Shown: positions 17,815 through 27,880 of the stretch, one piece after another
Layout of the letters: every line of letters begins with the position of its first letter
How positions within the stretch are numbered: the stretch's first letter is position 1
Origin: Ramlibacter humi
GTDB lineage: Bacteria > Pseudomonadota > Gammaproteobacteria > Burkholderiales > Burkholderiaceae_C
Length of the DNA stretch: 64,000 nucleotides
NCBI RefSeq assembly: GCF_004681975.1
Contig: NZ_SMLK01000002.1
Span: 434,001 to 498,000, forward strand
Direction: 5' to 3'
Made by a program: the position numbers and the translations under genes
Notes under the pieces: generated by a model
Database searches by the model: none
Seen by the model: the letters and a program-made list of their open reading frames with translations, nothing else
Told to the model about the DNA's origin: nothing

Positions 17815-19683
17815 ATGCGCCGCCACGGCGAAGCCGCCGCCCCCCTTCCTTCCGCCCCCTCCAGCCCCGCCGCGCAGCCCCGCGACTGGGCCACGCTGCG
17901 CCGCCTGCTGCCTTACCTGCTGCAGTACAAGTGGCGTGCCGCCGCCGCGCTGGCGTTCATGATCGGCGCCAAGCTGGCCAACGTGGGCGTGCCCGTGCTG
18001 CTCAAGCGGCTGGTCGACACCATGAGCCTGAAGCCCGGCGACGCCGCGGCGGTGCTGGTGGTGCCCATCGGGCTGCTGCTGGCCTACGGGTTGCTGCGGC
18101 TGTCGACCTCGCTCTTCACCGAGCTGCGCGAACTGGTGTTCTCCAAGGCCACGCAGGGCGCCACCCGCGCCATCGCGCTGCAGACTTTCGAGCACCTGCA
18201 TTCGCTGTCGCTGCGCTTCCACCTGGAACGCCAGACCGGCGGCATGACGCGCGACATCGAGCGCGGCGTGCGCGGCATCGAGTCGCTGATCTCGTATTCC
18301 CTCTACAGCATCGTGCCCACGCTGGTGGAACTGGTGCTGGTGCTGGGCATCCTGGCGGTCAAGTTCGACGTCTGGTTCGCCTGGATCACCATCGCGGCGC
18401 TGGCGGTCTACATCGTCTTCACGGTCACCGTCACCGAGTGGCGCACCAAGTTCCGCAAGGAAGCCAACGAGTTCGATTCCGCGGCCCACACCCGCGCGGT
18501 GGATTCGCTGCTGAACTACGAGACCGTCAAGTACTTCAACAACGAGCGGTTCGAGGCGAACCGCTACGACGAGAGCCTGGACCGCTACCGGCGCTCGCGC
18601 ATCAAGGCGCAGACCACGCTGTCGATGCTGAACACGGGCCAGCAGCTGATCATCGCCGCCAGCCTGGTGGCCATGCTGTGGCGCGCCACCCAGGGCGTGG
18701 TGGCCGGGCACATGACGCTGGGCGACCTGGTGATGATCAACGCCTTCATGATCCAGCTGTACATCCCGCTCAACTTCCTGGGCGTGCTGTACCGCGAGAT
18801 CAAGCAGAGCCTCACCGACCTGGAGAAGATGTTCGTGCTGATGGACCGCGAGCGCGAAGTGGCCGACGCGCCCGGCGCCACCTCGCTGTTGCCGCTGCCC
18901 GGCGGCGACGCCACGGTGCGGTTCGAGCACGTCACCTTCGCCTACGAACCGGCGCGCGTGATCCTGCACGACGTCAGCTTCGAGATCCCTTCGGGCAAGA
19001 CGGTGGCGGTGGTCGGGCCTTCGGGCTCGGGCAAGTCCACGCTGGCGCGGCTGCTGTACCGCTTCTACGACGTGCAGCAAGGGCACATCACCATCGGCGG
19101 GCGCGACGTGCGCCAGGTGCAGCAGGCCAGCGTGCGGCGCGCCATCGGCATCGTGCCGCAGGACACGGTGCTGTTCAACGACACGGTGGAATACAACATC
19201 GCCTACGGCCGGCCGGGCACCACGCGGGCCGAGGTGGAAGAGGCGGCACGCGCGGCGCGCATCCACGACTTCATCCAGGGCACGCCCAAGGGCTACCAGA
19301 CCATGGTGGGCGAGCGCGGTCTGAAGCTGTCGGGCGGCGAGAAGCAGCGCGTGGCCATCGCGCGCACGCTGCTGAAGGACCCGCCCATCCTGATCTTCGA
19401 CGAAGCCACCTCGGCGCTGGACTCGGCCAACGAGCGCGCCATCCAGGCTGAACTGCGCAGCGCGGCGCAGGGCAAGACGACCTTGGTGATCGCGCACCGG
19501 CTGTCGACGGTGATCGACGCGCACGAGATCCTGGTGATGGACGCGGGCCGCGTCATCGAGCGCGGCACGCACGCGCAGCTGCTGGCGCGCGGCGGCCGCT
19601 ATGCGCAGATGTGGCGTCTGCAGCAGGAAAGCGGCGAGGGTGCCGTGGAGGCGCCCTCGGGTGAACTCGCGATGACGAAATGA
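17815..19683 (+). CDS. Atm1/HMT-type ABC exporter (fused permease and ATPase)
   Basis: This 622-residue half-transporter has an N-terminal six-helix domain (~55-340) and a C-terminal ATPase. Walker A is GPSGSGKST, the signature LSGGEKQR, Walker B ILIFDEATSALD and the H-loop VIAHRLST. The sequence NYETVKYFNNE is the marker of the Atm1/ABCB7/HMT1 group, which exports glutathione-linked sulfur or metal conjugates from the cytoplasm. Bacterial Atm1 proteins protect against heavy metals. The start at 17815 gives a normal N terminus. Divergent from the YciA-like gene. Substrate is inferred from family only. Confidence 0.93.
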   Translation: MRRHGEAAAPLPSAPSSPAAQPRDWATLRRLLPYLLQYKWRAAAALAFMIGAKLANVGVPVLLKRLVDTMSLKPGDAAAVLVVPIGLLLAYGLLRLSTSLFTELRELVFSKATQGATRAIALQTFEHLHSLSLRFHLERQTGGMTRDIERGVRGIESLISYSLYSIVPTLVELVLVLGILAVKFDVWFAWITIAALAVYIVFTVTVTEWRTKFRKEANEFDSAAHTRAVDSLLNYETVKYFNNERFEANRYDESLDRYRRSRIKAQTTLSMLNTGQQLIIAASLVAMLWRATQGVVAGHMTLGDLVMINAFMIQLYIPLNFLGVLYREIKQSLTDLEKMFVLMDREREVADAPGATSLLPLPGGDATVRFEHVTFAYEPARVILHDVSFEIPSGKTVAVVGPSGSGKSTLARLLYRFYDVQQGHITIGGRDVRQVQQASVRRAIGIVPQDTVLFNDTVEYNIAYGRPGTTRAEVEEAARAARIHDFIQGTPKGYQTMVGERGLKLSGGEKQRVAIARTLLKDPPILIFDEATSALDSANERAIQAELRSAAQGKTTLVIAHRLSTVIDAHEILVMDAGRVIERGTHAQLLARGGRYAQMWRLQQESGEGAVEAPSGELAMTK

Positions 19684-19704
19684 CTTCGCCGCTTCGCAGC
19701 GTCA

Positions 19705-19749
19705 ATGGCGAATGACTTGAGCCGCCGCGCCGCCGTCGTCATTCGTCAT
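19705..19749. repeat. REP-like hairpin with GTCATTCGTCAT arms
   Basis: Arms ATGGCGAATGAC (19705-19716) and GTCATTCGTCAT (19738-19749) pair with one mismatch around a GC-rich loop. The same right arm recurs at 45203-45214, so this is a dispersed repeat. It lies in the ~100-bp gap between two convergent genes, where it could act as a bidirectional barrier or terminator. Confidence 0.65.
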
Positions 19750-19787
19750 CGATGCCGAAGGCGAGGTCACGCGAGCGCGGCAAACGG

Positions 19788-21062
19788 TCATCGCGCCTTC
19801 GACAGCTCCTGCACCATCCGCGTCGCCAAATACAGCCGCGGCTGGATGGAATCCACCAGCACGTACTCGGCGTTGTTCGAGTGCGCACCGAAGCCCTGCA
19901 GGCCGAAGCGTTCCACCACCGGCGACTTGGTCTCCAGCGCGGCGAAAGCGGCATCGGTGCCGCCGCCTTCCGGCTCCGGGTCGACCATCAGGTCCTTGCC
20001 GATCTCCTTGTAGATCTTCTGCCCCAGGGCGCCCATGGCGCGCGAGGCGTCGGTGGCTTCCAGCGGCGGGCGGCGGTTCTCGAACTTCACCTCCACCACC
20101 GACTCGGGCAGCAGCTTCTTCTTGATGCGTTCCTGCACCTTGGCTTCGACCGAAGCGAGGTCGCTCACCTTGATCAGGCGGATGTCGGCCCAGGCCTGCG
20201 CGCCGGGCGGGATCATGTTGCGCACCACGCCGGCCTTGGCCACGGTCCAGTTCACCTTCAGGCCGCGCTCGGGCACCGACAGGTCGCGCAGTTGCAGCAG
20301 CTGGTGCGACAGCTCGTACAGCGCGTTGACGCCGCGCTCGGGCGCGCTGCCCGCGTGCGAGGCGCGGCCGCGCACCGTCATCGCGGCCAGCGCGATGCCG
20401 CTGGTGGCCAGCGCCAGCTTGTCCTGGTCGACGCGCGAGCCTTCGAACGACATCACGGCGTCGTGCTCGGCGCCCATCTTCGCGAACAGCTTGCGCGAAG
20501 CGGGCGAGCTGATCTCCTCGTCGCCGTTGATGAACACGGTGAGCGTGCCGTAGTCCTTGATGTTCAGCTGCTGCAGCAGGGCCACCGCGTGCAGGATGAC
20601 GGCCACGCCCTGCTTGTCGTCGGCGATGCCCAGGCCGTAGGCCTTGTTGCCGTCGACGCGGAAAGGCTGGTCCTTGGCCATGCCTTCCGGGTACACCGTG
20701 TCCATGTGCGCCATCAGCATGATCTTCTTCGTGCCCGTTCCCTTGAACGTGGCACGCACCATGCGGCCGATGCCCGAAGCTTTCTCCGGCGTGTCTTCCA
20801 TGCGGTAGACGTCGGCGTCGTTCGGCTCGATGTACTCCACCTGGCCGCCCATGGCCTTCAGGCGGTCGTGGATCAGGGTGGACAGCTTGTCCAGCCCGGC
20901 GCGGTTGGTACTGCCGGTCTCGATCTCCACCAGCGACTTCAGCGTGGCCAGCAGCTTGGGCTGCTCGCTGGCGGCCGCCTGCCAGACGTTCTGCACGGGC
21001 TGCTGCGCGTAGGCCGAGGCGGCCAGGGCCAGCGAGGAAAGGGTGATCGCAAGTTTTTTCAT
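19788..21062 (-). CDS. M20-family zinc metallopeptidase (carboxypeptidase G2-like), exported
   Basis: This 424-residue protein has a signal peptide (KKLAITLSSLALAASAYAQ, cleavage near residue 19-20). The M20 co-catalytic site is visible: His119 and Asp121 in LMAHMDTVY, Asp148 in LGIADDKQG, Glu182-Glu183 in INGDEEISS, and a late His in FGAHSNNAEY. The dimerisation domain (GRASHAGSAPERGVNALYEL) lies between. It probably removes C-terminal glutamate or hydrolyses an acyl-amino acid in the periplasm. It is 26 bp downstream of a TctC-type receptor gene in the same orientation, suggesting uptake and processing of one amide or amino-acid conjugate. Confidence 0.92.
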   Translation of the reverse strand: MKKLAITLSSLALAASAYAQQPVQNVWQAAASEQPKLLATLKSLVEIETGSTNRAGLDKLSTLIHDRLKAMGGQVEYIEPNDADVYRMEDTPEKASGIGRMVRATFKGTGTKKIMLMAHMDTVYPEGMAKDQPFRVDGNKAYGLGIADDKQGVAVILHAVALLQQLNIKDYGTLTVFINGDEEISSPASRKLFAKMGAEHDAVMSFEGSRVDQDKLALATSGIALAAMTVRGRASHAGSAPERGVNALYELSHQLLQLRDLSVPERGLKVNWTVAKAGVVRNMIPPGAQAWADIRLIKVSDLASVEAKVQERIKKKLLPESVVEVKFENRRPPLEATDASRAMGALGQKIYKEIGKDLMVDPEPEGGGTDAAFAALETKSPVVERFGLQGFGAHSNNAEYVLVDSIQPRLYLATRMVQELSKAR

Positions 21063-21088
21063 CTTGGTCTTGTCGTCGTCGTGTTGTC

Positions 21089-22054
21089 TCAGTCCACCTT
21101 GGCGCCGGAGGCCTTGACCACCTTTTCGTATTTGGCGAGTTCGGCGTGCATGAACTTGTCGAACTCTTCCGGCGTGGTGGGCACGGGTTCTGCCATCAGG
21201 TTGGCGAAGCGCGCCTTGGTGTCGGGCAGGTTCAGCGCCGCGACGAAGGCGTGGTTCAGGCGGTTGATCGTGTCGCGCGGCGTGCCGGCCGGCGCGACCA
21301 GGCCCCACCACGTGTCGATGGCGAAGCCCTTGAGCGTGTCGGCCACGGGCGGCACGTCCGGCAGGCTGGGCGAGCGGTTCAGGGTGGTGACGGCCAGTGG
21401 CTTGAGCTTGCCGGCCTTGATGTTGGGCGCGGCGGTGGCCAGGTTGTCGAAGTTGAAGTCGACCTGTCCCGACAGCAGCGCCAGCTGCGCGGGGTTGCCG
21501 CCGTTGTAGGGGATGTGCACGGCGTAGATGCCGGCGTCGCGCTTGAACATCTCGCCGGCCAGGTGGCCCGCGCTGCCGTTGCCGCCACTGCCGTAGTTCA
21601 GCTTGCCCGGGTTGGCCTTGCCGTAGGCGATGAGGTCGCGCAGCGTGTTGATCTTCAGGCGCGATGCGGTTTCCGCGTTCATCACCAGCACGTTGGGCAC
21701 GCGCACCATCTGCGTGATGCCGGCGAAGTCCTTGGCCGCGTCGTACGGCATCTTCGCGAACAGCCACGGGTTGATGGCGTGCGTGGCCGTGGCCGAGATG
21801 CCGATGGTGTAGCCGTCGGGGGCGGCCTTGGCGACGAGGTCCGCGCCGATGTTGCCGCCGCCGCCCGGCTTGTTGTCGATGATGACCGTGCCGAGGCTGT
21901 CCTTCACGCGCTCGGCCAGCAGGCGCGCGGTGGCGTCGATGGGGCCGCCGGCCGCGTAGGGCACCACCAGGCGGATGACGCGCTGCTGCTGCGCGAAGGA
22001 AGGGAGCGCCGCGAAGGCGGCGGCGCCGGAGAGGAGGAGGGCTCTGCGTTTCAT
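21089..22054 (-). CDS. Tripartite tricarboxylate transporter receptor (Bug/TctC family)
   Basis: This 321-residue periplasmic receptor has a signal peptide (RRALLLSGAAAFAALPSFAQ). The Bug-family signatures are present: VPYAAGGPIDATARLLAE near residue 30, IIDNKPGGGGNIGADLVAKAAPDGYTIG near 60-85, and the carboxylate-binding GGNPAQLALLSGQVDFNF region. Such receptors bind organic acids for TctAB permeases, but hundreds of orphan copies exist in Burkholderiales, and no tctA or tctB is in this window. The M20 peptidase gene follows in the same unit. Confidence 0.93.
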   Translation of the reverse strand: MKRRALLLSGAAAFAALPSFAQQQRVIRLVVPYAAGGPIDATARLLAERVKDSLGTVIIDNKPGGGGNIGADLVAKAAPDGYTIGISATATHAINPWLFAKMPYDAAKDFAGITQMVRVPNVLVMNAETASRLKINTLRDLIAYGKANPGKLNYGSGGNGSAGHLAGEMFKRDAGIYAVHIPYNGGNPAQLALLSGQVDFNFDNLATAAPNIKAGKLKPLAVTTLNRSPSLPDVPPVADTLKGFAIDTWWGLVAPAGTPRDTINRLNHAFVAALNLPDTKARFANLMAEPVPTTPEEFDKFMHAELAKYEKVVKASGAKVD

Positions 22055-22116
22055 GGGCGCTATTTTGCAGCGCCCATGGCGGGCCGCCTCGCTGCTTACC
22101 CGGACGCGATGAAGAA

Positions 22117-22234
22117 GCGGACTCCCTTGCGCAGAGTGCGCAGAGGTTTCGCCGAGGACGCAGAGAAACCCCTTGTTGAATGCTCCTCCGCGATCTCTGC
22201 GAAACCTCTGCGCACTCTGCGTAAGGGAGTCCGC
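22117..22234. repeat. 36-bp inverted repeat with CTCTGCG motifs, between valS and the TctC gene
   Basis: Arms 22117-22152 and 22199-22234 are complementary over 36 bp with one mismatch, with a 46-bp spacer. The arms are built from repeated GCAGAG/CTCTGC units. A related element lies at 25193-25309, on the other side of valS. Together with flanks it fills the 190-bp gap; no gene or T-run is seen. Confidence 0.8.
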
Positions 22235-22245
22235 CTCCGCATTTC

Positions 22246-25113
22246 CTACCCCAGCCGCTTAAGCTGGTCCTTGATCTTCGCGAGCGTCGCCGAGAAGTCG
22301 GCGATGCGCTTCTTCTCCTGCTCGATCACCGCCGGCGGCGCCTTGGCGACGAAGGCCTCGTTCGACAGCTTGCCGTTGGCCTTGGCCAGTTCGCCTTCCA
22401 GCCGCGCGGCTTCCTTCGACAGGCGCGCCTTCTCGGCCGCGACGTCGATCTCCATGTACAGGCACAGGTGCGAATCGCCCACCACGGCCACGGGCGCGGC
22501 CTTGGCCGCGGCGGCCCAGGAGGCTTCGTCGTCGAACACCTTCACTTCGGACAGGCGGGCCAGCGCCTGCAGCACCGGCGCGGCTTCGCGCAGGAACTCG
22601 GCGTCGCCCACGGCGTACATGGGCAGCCTGGTGCCCGGCGACACGTTCATCTCGCCGCGCAGCTGGCGGCTGGCGTCCACCATCGCCTTCAGGCGATCGA
22701 CGTACGCGATGGCCTTCTCGTCGATCTTCTCGGGCTGCGCCTGCGGGTAGCGGGCGACGCTGACCGATTCACCTTGCAGGCCGGCCACCGGCGCGACCTT
22801 CTGCCACAGCTCCTCGGTGATGAACGGGATGACCGGATGCGCCAGGCGCAGGATGGCTTCCAGCGTGCGGATCAGGGTGCGTCGGGTGGCGCGTTGCTGG
22901 CTTTCGTCGCCGTTGCGCAGCTGCACCTTGGCGATCTCCAGGTACCAGTCGCAGTACTCGTTCCACACGAAGTCGTAGATCGCGTTGGCGACGTTGTCCA
23001 GTCGGTAGTCGGCGAAGCCCTGGGCCACGGCGGCCTCGGTCTTCTGCAGCAGCGAGCTGATCCAGCGGTCGGCCTGCGAGAACGCCATGTAGCCGTGCGC
23101 GGGGCCGCCCGGCTGGCACTCTTCCTTGGTGTGCTCCTTCAGCCCGCAATCCTGGCCTTCGCAGTTCATCAGCACGAACAGCGACGCGTTCCAGAGCTTG
23201 TTGCAGAAGTTGCGGTAGCCCTCGCAACGCTTGGAATCGAAGTTGATGTTGCGGCCCAGCGTGGCCAGCGCGGCGAAGGTGAAGCGCAGCGCGTCGGCGC
23301 CGTAAGCGGGGATGCCTTCGGGAAATTCCTTTTCGGTGTTCTTGCGCACCTGCGGCGCGATCTCGGGCTTGCGCAGGCCCGTGGTGCGCTTTTCCAGCAG
23401 CGGCGGCAGCGCGATGCCGTCGATCAGGTCCACCGGGTCCAGCACGTTGCCTTCGGACTTGCTCATCTTCTTGCCGTGCGAGTCGCGCACCAGGCCGTGG
23501 ATGTACACGTCCCTGAACGGCACCTGGCCGGTGAAGTGGGTGGTCATCATGATCATCCGGGCGACCCAGAAGAAGATGATGTCGTAGCCGGTCACCAGCA
23601 CCGACGAGGGCAGGTACAGCTGCAGATCCTTCGTCTTGTCGGGCCAGCCCAGCGTGGAGAAGGGCACCAGCGCCGACGAGTACCAGGTGTCCAGCACGTC
23701 CTCGTCGCGGCGCAGCCGCTTGCCTGGCGCCTGCTTCTGCGCCTCGGCTTCGTCGCGGGCGACGTACACGTTGCCCTGCTCGTCGTACCAGGCCGGGATC
23801 TGGTGGCCCCACCACAGCTGGCGCGAGATGCACCAGTCCTGGATGTTGTCCATCCACTGGTTGTACGTGTTGACCCAGTTCTCCGGCACGAAGCGCACCT
23901 GGCCGGAAGTCACCGCGTCGATGGCCTTCTGCGCGATGGACTTGCCGGTGGGGTCCTTCTCGCTGACCTTGGTCATCGCCACGAACCACTGGTCGGTGAG
24001 CATGGGCTCCACCACCTGGCCCGTGCGGGCGCAGCGCGGCACCATCAGGCGGTGCTTCTTTGTTTCCACCAGGAAGCCTTGCGCTTCCAGGTCGGCCACC
24101 ACGCGCTTGCGCGCGTCGAAGCGGTCCAAGCCCTGGTACTTCGCGGGCGCGTTCTCGTTGATCTTCGCGTCCAGCGTCAGCACACCGATCATCGGCAGGC
24201 CGTGGCGCTGGCCGACGGCGTAGTCGTTGGGGTCGTGCGCGGGCGTGACCTTCACCACGCCGGTGCCGAATTCACGGTCGACGTATTCGTCGGCGATGAC
24301 GGGGATGTCGCGGTCGCACAGCGGCAGCTTCACTTGCTTGCCGACCAGGTGCTTGTAGCGCTCGTCCTCGGGGTGGACCATGACGGCGGTGTCGCCCAGC
24401 ATGGTCTCCGGCCGCGTGGTGGCGACCACCACTTCGCCGCTGCCGTCCGCCAGCGGGTAGCGGATGTGCCAGAGGAAGCCGTCTTCCTCTTCGCTTTCCA
24501 CTTCCAGGTCGCTGACCGCGGTCTTGAGTTCGGGGTCCCAGTTCACCAGCCGCTTGCCGCGGTAGATGAGGCCCTGCTCGTACAGGCGCACGAAGGTGTC
24601 GGTCACGATCTTCGACAGCCTGTCGTCCATCGTGAAGTACTCGTGGTCCCAGCCCACGCTGTCGCCCATGCGGCGCATCTGCATGGTGATGGTGTTGCCC
24701 GACTGCTGCTTCCATTCCCACACCTTCTTCACGAAGTCGGGGCGGCCCAGGTCGTGGCGCGACTGGCCCTGCTGCTGCAGCTGGCGTTCCACCACGATCT
24801 GGGTGGCGATGCCCGCATGGTCGGTGCCCGGCACCCACAGCGTGTTGAAGCCCCGCATGCGGTGGTAGCGGGTGAGGCTGTCCATGATCGTCTGGTTGAA
24901 CGCATGGCCCATGTGCAGCGTGCCCGTGACGTTGGGCGGCGGCAGCTGGATGGCGAAGGCCGGCTCGCCGTCCTGCGGCTGGCCCGTGCCGCGGAAGCCG
25001 GCCCGGCCGTAGCCGCGCTGCTCCCACAGGGGACCCCAGCGCGCTTCGATGTCGGCGGGCTGGAACGATTTGGACAGGCTGTTCAGCCCGGGCTGGTCGG
25101 GGGTGTCGCTCAT
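22246..25113 (-). CDS. valS: Valine-tRNA ligase
   Basis: This 955-residue class I aminoacyl-tRNA synthetase charges tRNA-Val. The HIGH motif appears as [10 protein letters not shown] (about residue 60), the KMSKS loop as [10 protein letters not shown] (about 552), and the CP1 editing domain includes the [15 protein letters not shown] segment. The anticodon-binding domain follows the [12 protein letters not shown] segment, and the C-terminal ~65 residues form the coiled-coil arm ([23 protein letters not shown]). It is complete and of normal length. It is flanked on both sides by related inverted-repeat elements (22117-22234 and 25193-25309). Confidence 0.98.
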   Translation of the reverse strand: MSDTPDQPGLNSLSKSFQPADIEARWGPLWEQRGYGRAGFRGTGQPQDGEPAFAIQLPPPNVTGTLHMGHAFNQTIMDSLTRYHRMRGFNTLWVPGTDHAGIATQIVVERQLQQQGQSRHDLGRPDFVKKVWEWKQQSGNTITMQMRRMGDSVGWDHEYFTMDDRLSKIVTDTFVRLYEQGLIYRGKRLVNWDPELKTAVSDLEVESEEEDGFLWHIRYPLADGSGEVVVATTRPETMLGDTAVMVHPEDERYKHLVGKQVKLPLCDRDIPVIADEYVDREFGTGVVKVTPAHDPNDYAVGQRHGLPMIGVLTLDAKINENAPAKYQGLDRFDARKRVVADLEAQGFLVETKKHRLMVPRCARTGQVVEPMLTDQWFVAMTKVSEKDPTGKSIAQKAIDAVTSGQVRFVPENWVNTYNQWMDNIQDWCISRQLWWGHQIPAWYDEQGNVYVARDEAEAQKQAPGKRLRRDEDVLDTWYSSALVPFSTLGWPDKTKDLQLYLPSSVLVTGYDIIFFWVARMIMMTTHFTGQVPFRDVYIHGLVRDSHGKKMSKSEGNVLDPVDLIDGIALPPLLEKRTTGLRKPEIAPQVRKNTEKEFPEGIPAYGADALRFTFAALATLGRNINFDSKRCEGYRNFCNKLWNASLFVLMNCEGQDCGLKEHTKEECQPGGPAHGYMAFSQADRWISSLLQKTEAAVAQGFADYRLDNVANAIYDFVWNEYCDWYLEIAKVQLRNGDESQQRATRRTLIRTLEAILRLAHPVIPFITEELWQKVAPVAGLQGESVSVARYPQAQPEKIDEKAIAYVDRLKAMVDASRQLRGEMNVSPGTRLPMYAVGDAEFLREAAPVLQALARLSEVKVFDDEASWAAAAKAAPVAVVGDSHLCLYMEIDVAAEKARLSKEAARLEGELAKANGKLSNEAFVAKAPPAVIEQEKKRIADFSATLAKIKDQLKRLG

Positions 25114-25192
25114 GGCTTGAAAGCGAAAACGGCACCCGGGGTGCCGTTGAAGGGGGGATGGGGCGATTTTATCGGCCGCAGGAATGCGGGAG

Positions 25193-25309
25193 CGGACACC
25201 CTTACGCAGAGGCCGCAGAGCGAGCGCAGAGTTCGCAGAGAAAATACAAACTGAAGGTTTTCTCCGCGTCCTCTGCGGGCCCTCTGCGTACTCTGCGCAA
25301 GGGTGTCCG
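25193..25309. repeat. Inverted repeat related to the 22117-22234 element
   Basis: Outer arms 25193-25211 and 25291-25309 pair over 19 bp with one mismatch (CGGACACCCTT followed by a CGCAGAG unit); inner sequence repeats CTCTGCG/CGCAGAG units less regularly. It lies between the DUF2783 gene and valS. Sharing of the CCCTT-CGCAGAG arm with the element at 22117 indicates one dispersed family. Confidence 0.75.
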
Positions 25310-25317
25310 ATCCCGTT

Positions 25318-25524
25318 TCAAGCAGGCAGCTTCGCTGCCGCATCCACGCACCCGCGAAGGATTTCCGCGTCGCCGACCTGGTTGGCCAGCAGCAGGATGA
25401 GCCGGGCGTTGAGGAGTTCGGACTGGTCGCGGTTCAGGCCCTGGTGGGCGTCCAGCAGCTGCTCGTAGAACGCGTCGGCGTCCTGGAAGTTCAGGGTGGT
25501 CTTCAGGCTTCCGGGCAGCTTCAT
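25318..25524 (-). CDS. DUF2783 family protein
   Basis: This is a 68-residue protein of unknown biochemical role. It starts KLPGSLKTTLNFQDADAFYE and continues DAHQGLNRDQSELLNARLIL, the conserved pattern of DUF2783. The family is found next to FAD-dependent aromatic hydroxylases, as here. Its start overlaps the stop of the monooxygenase gene (ATGA, 4 bp) and it has a strong GGAGGAGG ribosome site inside that gene. A small accessory subunit or regulator of the hydroxylase is a reasonable guess. Confidence 0.8.
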   Translation of the reverse strand: MKLPGSLKTTLNFQDADAFYEQLLDAHQGLNRDQSELLNARLILLLANQVGDAEILRGCVDAAAKLPA

Positions 25525-27242
25525 GCTTCCTCCTCCGCGGCGCCCAGGGCCTGAGCGACCGCGTGAACGATGTGCGAATCGATGCTTTCGCCGGTGCAGG
25601 CCACGTAGGCGTCGGGCCGCACCAGCGCCCAGGCGTGCCCGAACACGTGGCAGGCGCCCTGCAGGTGGCCTTCGGGGTCGCGCACGTGTTCCAGCGCGCC
25701 GGGCTTCTGGCCCGCGCCCAGCACCTGCACGCAGCGCAGCGGCGCGGCCTGCACCAGTTGGCGCACGCGCGCCAGGCCCTCGCGCCCCGGATCGCCGAAC
25801 ACCAGCAGCAGCAGGCGGCCGTCGGCCCAGTCCAGCAGGTCGTTCACCACGCCGGGCGTGCCGTCCGACCACTGGAACGACACGTTCTGCACCGACTGCC
25901 CGCCGGTGCGGTCGCACACGCTGGACCGCGTGTACGGGTTGGCGATGGCCATTCGGCCGGTGTTGACCAGCTGGCGCGCAAACGGATGCTGCCGCGCCAG
26001 GCTGAGCGCGGCGGTGCGGAACAGGCGCTCGGCGCCGTCGGCGGGACGGAGGAAGCGTGCGGTGCGGTTGGTCACCAGCACGTTCTGCACGGCGGCTTCG
26101 TGGCGTTCCTCGTGGAAGCTGTCCAGCAGCTTGGCGGGCGCGCGTCCCTTGAGCACCGCGGCCAGCTTCCAGCCCAGGTTGTCGGCGTCGGCGATGCCGG
26201 TGTTGCCGCCGCGCGCGCCGAAGGGGCTGACCACCTTGGCCGCGTCGCCGATGAAGAACAGGCGGCCGTGGCGCATGGCGTCCACGCATTCGCTGCGGTA
26301 CGCGTAAGGGCCCACCCAGACGATCTCGACTTCGCAGTCGGCGCCGAACTGCCGCGCCAGGCGCTCGCGCACCACTTCCTCGCGGCTGACTTCGTGCGGG
26401 TCGCAGTCGGGCGCCATCTGGTAGTCGATGCGCCAGACGTCGTCGCCCATCAGGTGCTGCCAGACCGCGCGGTTCTCGTTGAACGGCGCCTCTATCCAGG
26501 TGTGGCGCTCCACCGGCGGGTGCTTGGAGAAGCGCACGTCGGCGATGCACCAGCGGTCGTCGCCCTTCTTGGCGGTGACCGCCGCGCCGCACCATTCGCG
26601 GAACGGGCTGCGCGAGCCGCTGGCGTCCACCACGTGGTCGGCCCGCAGCGTGTAATCGCCGGCGGGCGTGGTGATCTCCAGCACGGCGCCGTCGTCCTGC
26701 TGGCGGAACGACTTCACGCGGTTCTGCCAGCGCAGCTCGACTCCCCCGAGTTCCTGGATGCGCTCGACCAGGTAGCCCTCGATGTAGAACTGCTGGATGT
26801 TGATGAAGGGCGGCTGGGTGGACAGGTTGTAGGCGCTCTGCTGTTTCAGGTCGAACGAATACACCTCGTCCGCGCCGGCGAAGGTGCGGCCCACGCTCCA
26901 CTGGATGCCCTTGCGCGCGATGCGCTCGTAGACGCCCAGCCGGTGGAAGATCTCCAGCGACTTCTGCGTGTAGCAGATGCCGCGCGACGATGCGCCCTTG
27001 ACGCCGACCGTGTTGTCCTCGTCGAGCACGACCGCGGGCACGCCGTACTTGGCCAGCGCGCAGGCCAGCGTCAGCCCGGCCAGGCCGGCGCCGACGATGA
27101 CGATGGGATGATGGCCTTCGCCGGTGCGCAGCTCGGCCGGTTCGACGAAGGGGTACTCGGGCAGCTGGTAGCCCGTGCCCTGCGTGAACTCGTAACCGTT
27201 GCTGAAGCTCGTGTCGGCGTAGCCGGTGCGCGACTCGTCCAT
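25521..27242 (-). CDS. FAD-dependent aromatic monooxygenase (MhpA-like)
   Basis: This 573-residue flavoprotein monooxygenase has a ~45-residue N-terminal extension before the dinucleotide motif GAGLAGLTLACALAKYG. The second FAD motif is FFIGDAAKVVSPFGARGGNTGIADADNLGWKL (about residues 335-366), and a thioredoxin-like C-terminal domain of this family follows. It would hydroxylate a phenolic compound with NAD(P)H and oxygen. It is coupled to the upstream VOC dioxygenase-like gene (1-bp overlap) and the downstream DUF2783 gene, giving a small ring-hydroxylation/ring-cleavage operon. The exact aromatic substrate cannot be read. Confidence 0.9.
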   Translation of the reverse strand: MDESRTGYADTSFSNGYEFTQGTGYQLPEYPFVEPAELRTGEGHHPIVIVGAGLAGLTLACALAKYGVPAVVLDEDNTVGVKGASSRGICYTQKSLEIFHRLGVYERIARKGIQWSVGRTFAGADEVYSFDLKQQSAYNLSTQPPFINIQQFYIEGYLVERIQELGGVELRWQNRVKSFRQQDDGAVLEITTPAGDYTLRADHVVDASGSRSPFREWCGAAVTAKKGDDRWCIADVRFSKHPPVERHTWIEAPFNENRAVWQHLMGDDVWRIDYQMAPDCDPHEVSREEVVRERLARQFGADCEVEIVWVGPYAYRSECVDAMRHGRLFFIGDAAKVVSPFGARGGNTGIADADNLGWKLAAVLKGRAPAKLLDSFHEERHEAAVQNVLVTNRTARFLRPADGAERLFRTAALSLARQHPFARQLVNTGRMAIANPYTRSSVCDRTGGQSVQNVSFQWSDGTPGVVNDLLDWADGRLLLLVFGDPGREGLARVRQLVQAAPLRCVQVLGAGQKPGALEHVRDPEGHLQGACHVFGHAWALVRPDAYVACTGESIDSHIVHAVAQALGAAEEEA

Positions 27243-27856
27243 CACTTGCTGAATTCGGGGCGGTCGTTCTGCTGGGGCTTGAGCGGCTGCGCGGCCTTGC
27301 CGGCGGCGCGGTCGCGGCGCCACTGTTCCTTGCGCGCGGTCCACTCTTTCAGCCGCTCGTGGGCAGTCTTGCTCTCCTGCAGCATCTGGAACTCGTCGGC
27401 CAGCTGGGCGGTGAGCTCCAGCCGCACGCCGTTGGGGTCGAAGAAGTAGATGCTGTGGAAGATGTGGTGGTCGGTGATGCCCAGCACTTCCACACCGTGC
27501 GCTTCCAGCCGCTCCTTCATCCGTTTCAGGTCATCGATGGTGTCGACCCGGAAGGAGATGTGGTTGACCCACTTGGGCGTGTTGGGCGAGGGCTCGCACA
27601 CCTGGTCGTCGCCCAGGTCGAAGAAGGCGATGAACGAGCCGTCCTGCAAGCGGAAGAAGAAGTGCGTGTAGGGGCAGTACTCGCCCGTGCTGGGCACGTG
27701 GTCGCTCTGGATGATGTGGTAGAGCGGCAGGCCCAGGATGTCCTCGTAGAAGTGGCGCGTTTCCTCGGCGTCCTTCGCACGGTAGGCGTAATGGTGCAGC
27801 TGCTGGATCTTGGCGGGCGCGGGCAGGGCGCCCATGTCCTTCAGAACGGCGGCCAT
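27242..27856 (-). CDS. VOC-family extradiol-dioxygenase-like protein
   Basis: This is a 204-residue protein. Residues ~15-150 are a VOC module pair: [29 protein letters not shown], then [18 protein letters not shown], then [17 protein letters not shown]. His21 or His22, the His in VNHISF and the Glu in RLELT match a 2-His-1-Glu metal site of extradiol dioxygenases and glyoxalases. The last ~45 residues are charged and variable. It is the first gene of the operon with the FAD monooxygenase, so ring cleavage of its product is plausible. Ribosome site AGGAG lies just upstream. Confidence 0.85.
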   Translation of the reverse strand: MAAVLKDMGALPAPAKIQQLHHYAYRAKDAEETRHFYEDILGLPLYHIIQSDHVPSTGEYCPYTHFFFRLQDGSFIAFFDLGDDQVCEPSPNTPKWVNHISFRVDTIDDLKRMKERLEAHGVEVLGITDHHIFHSIYFFDPNGVRLELTAQLADEFQMLQESKTAHERLKEWTARKEQWRRDRAAGKAAQPLKPQQNDRPEFSK

Positions 27857-27880
27857 GTGGGTCTCCTGAATTCAACTATG

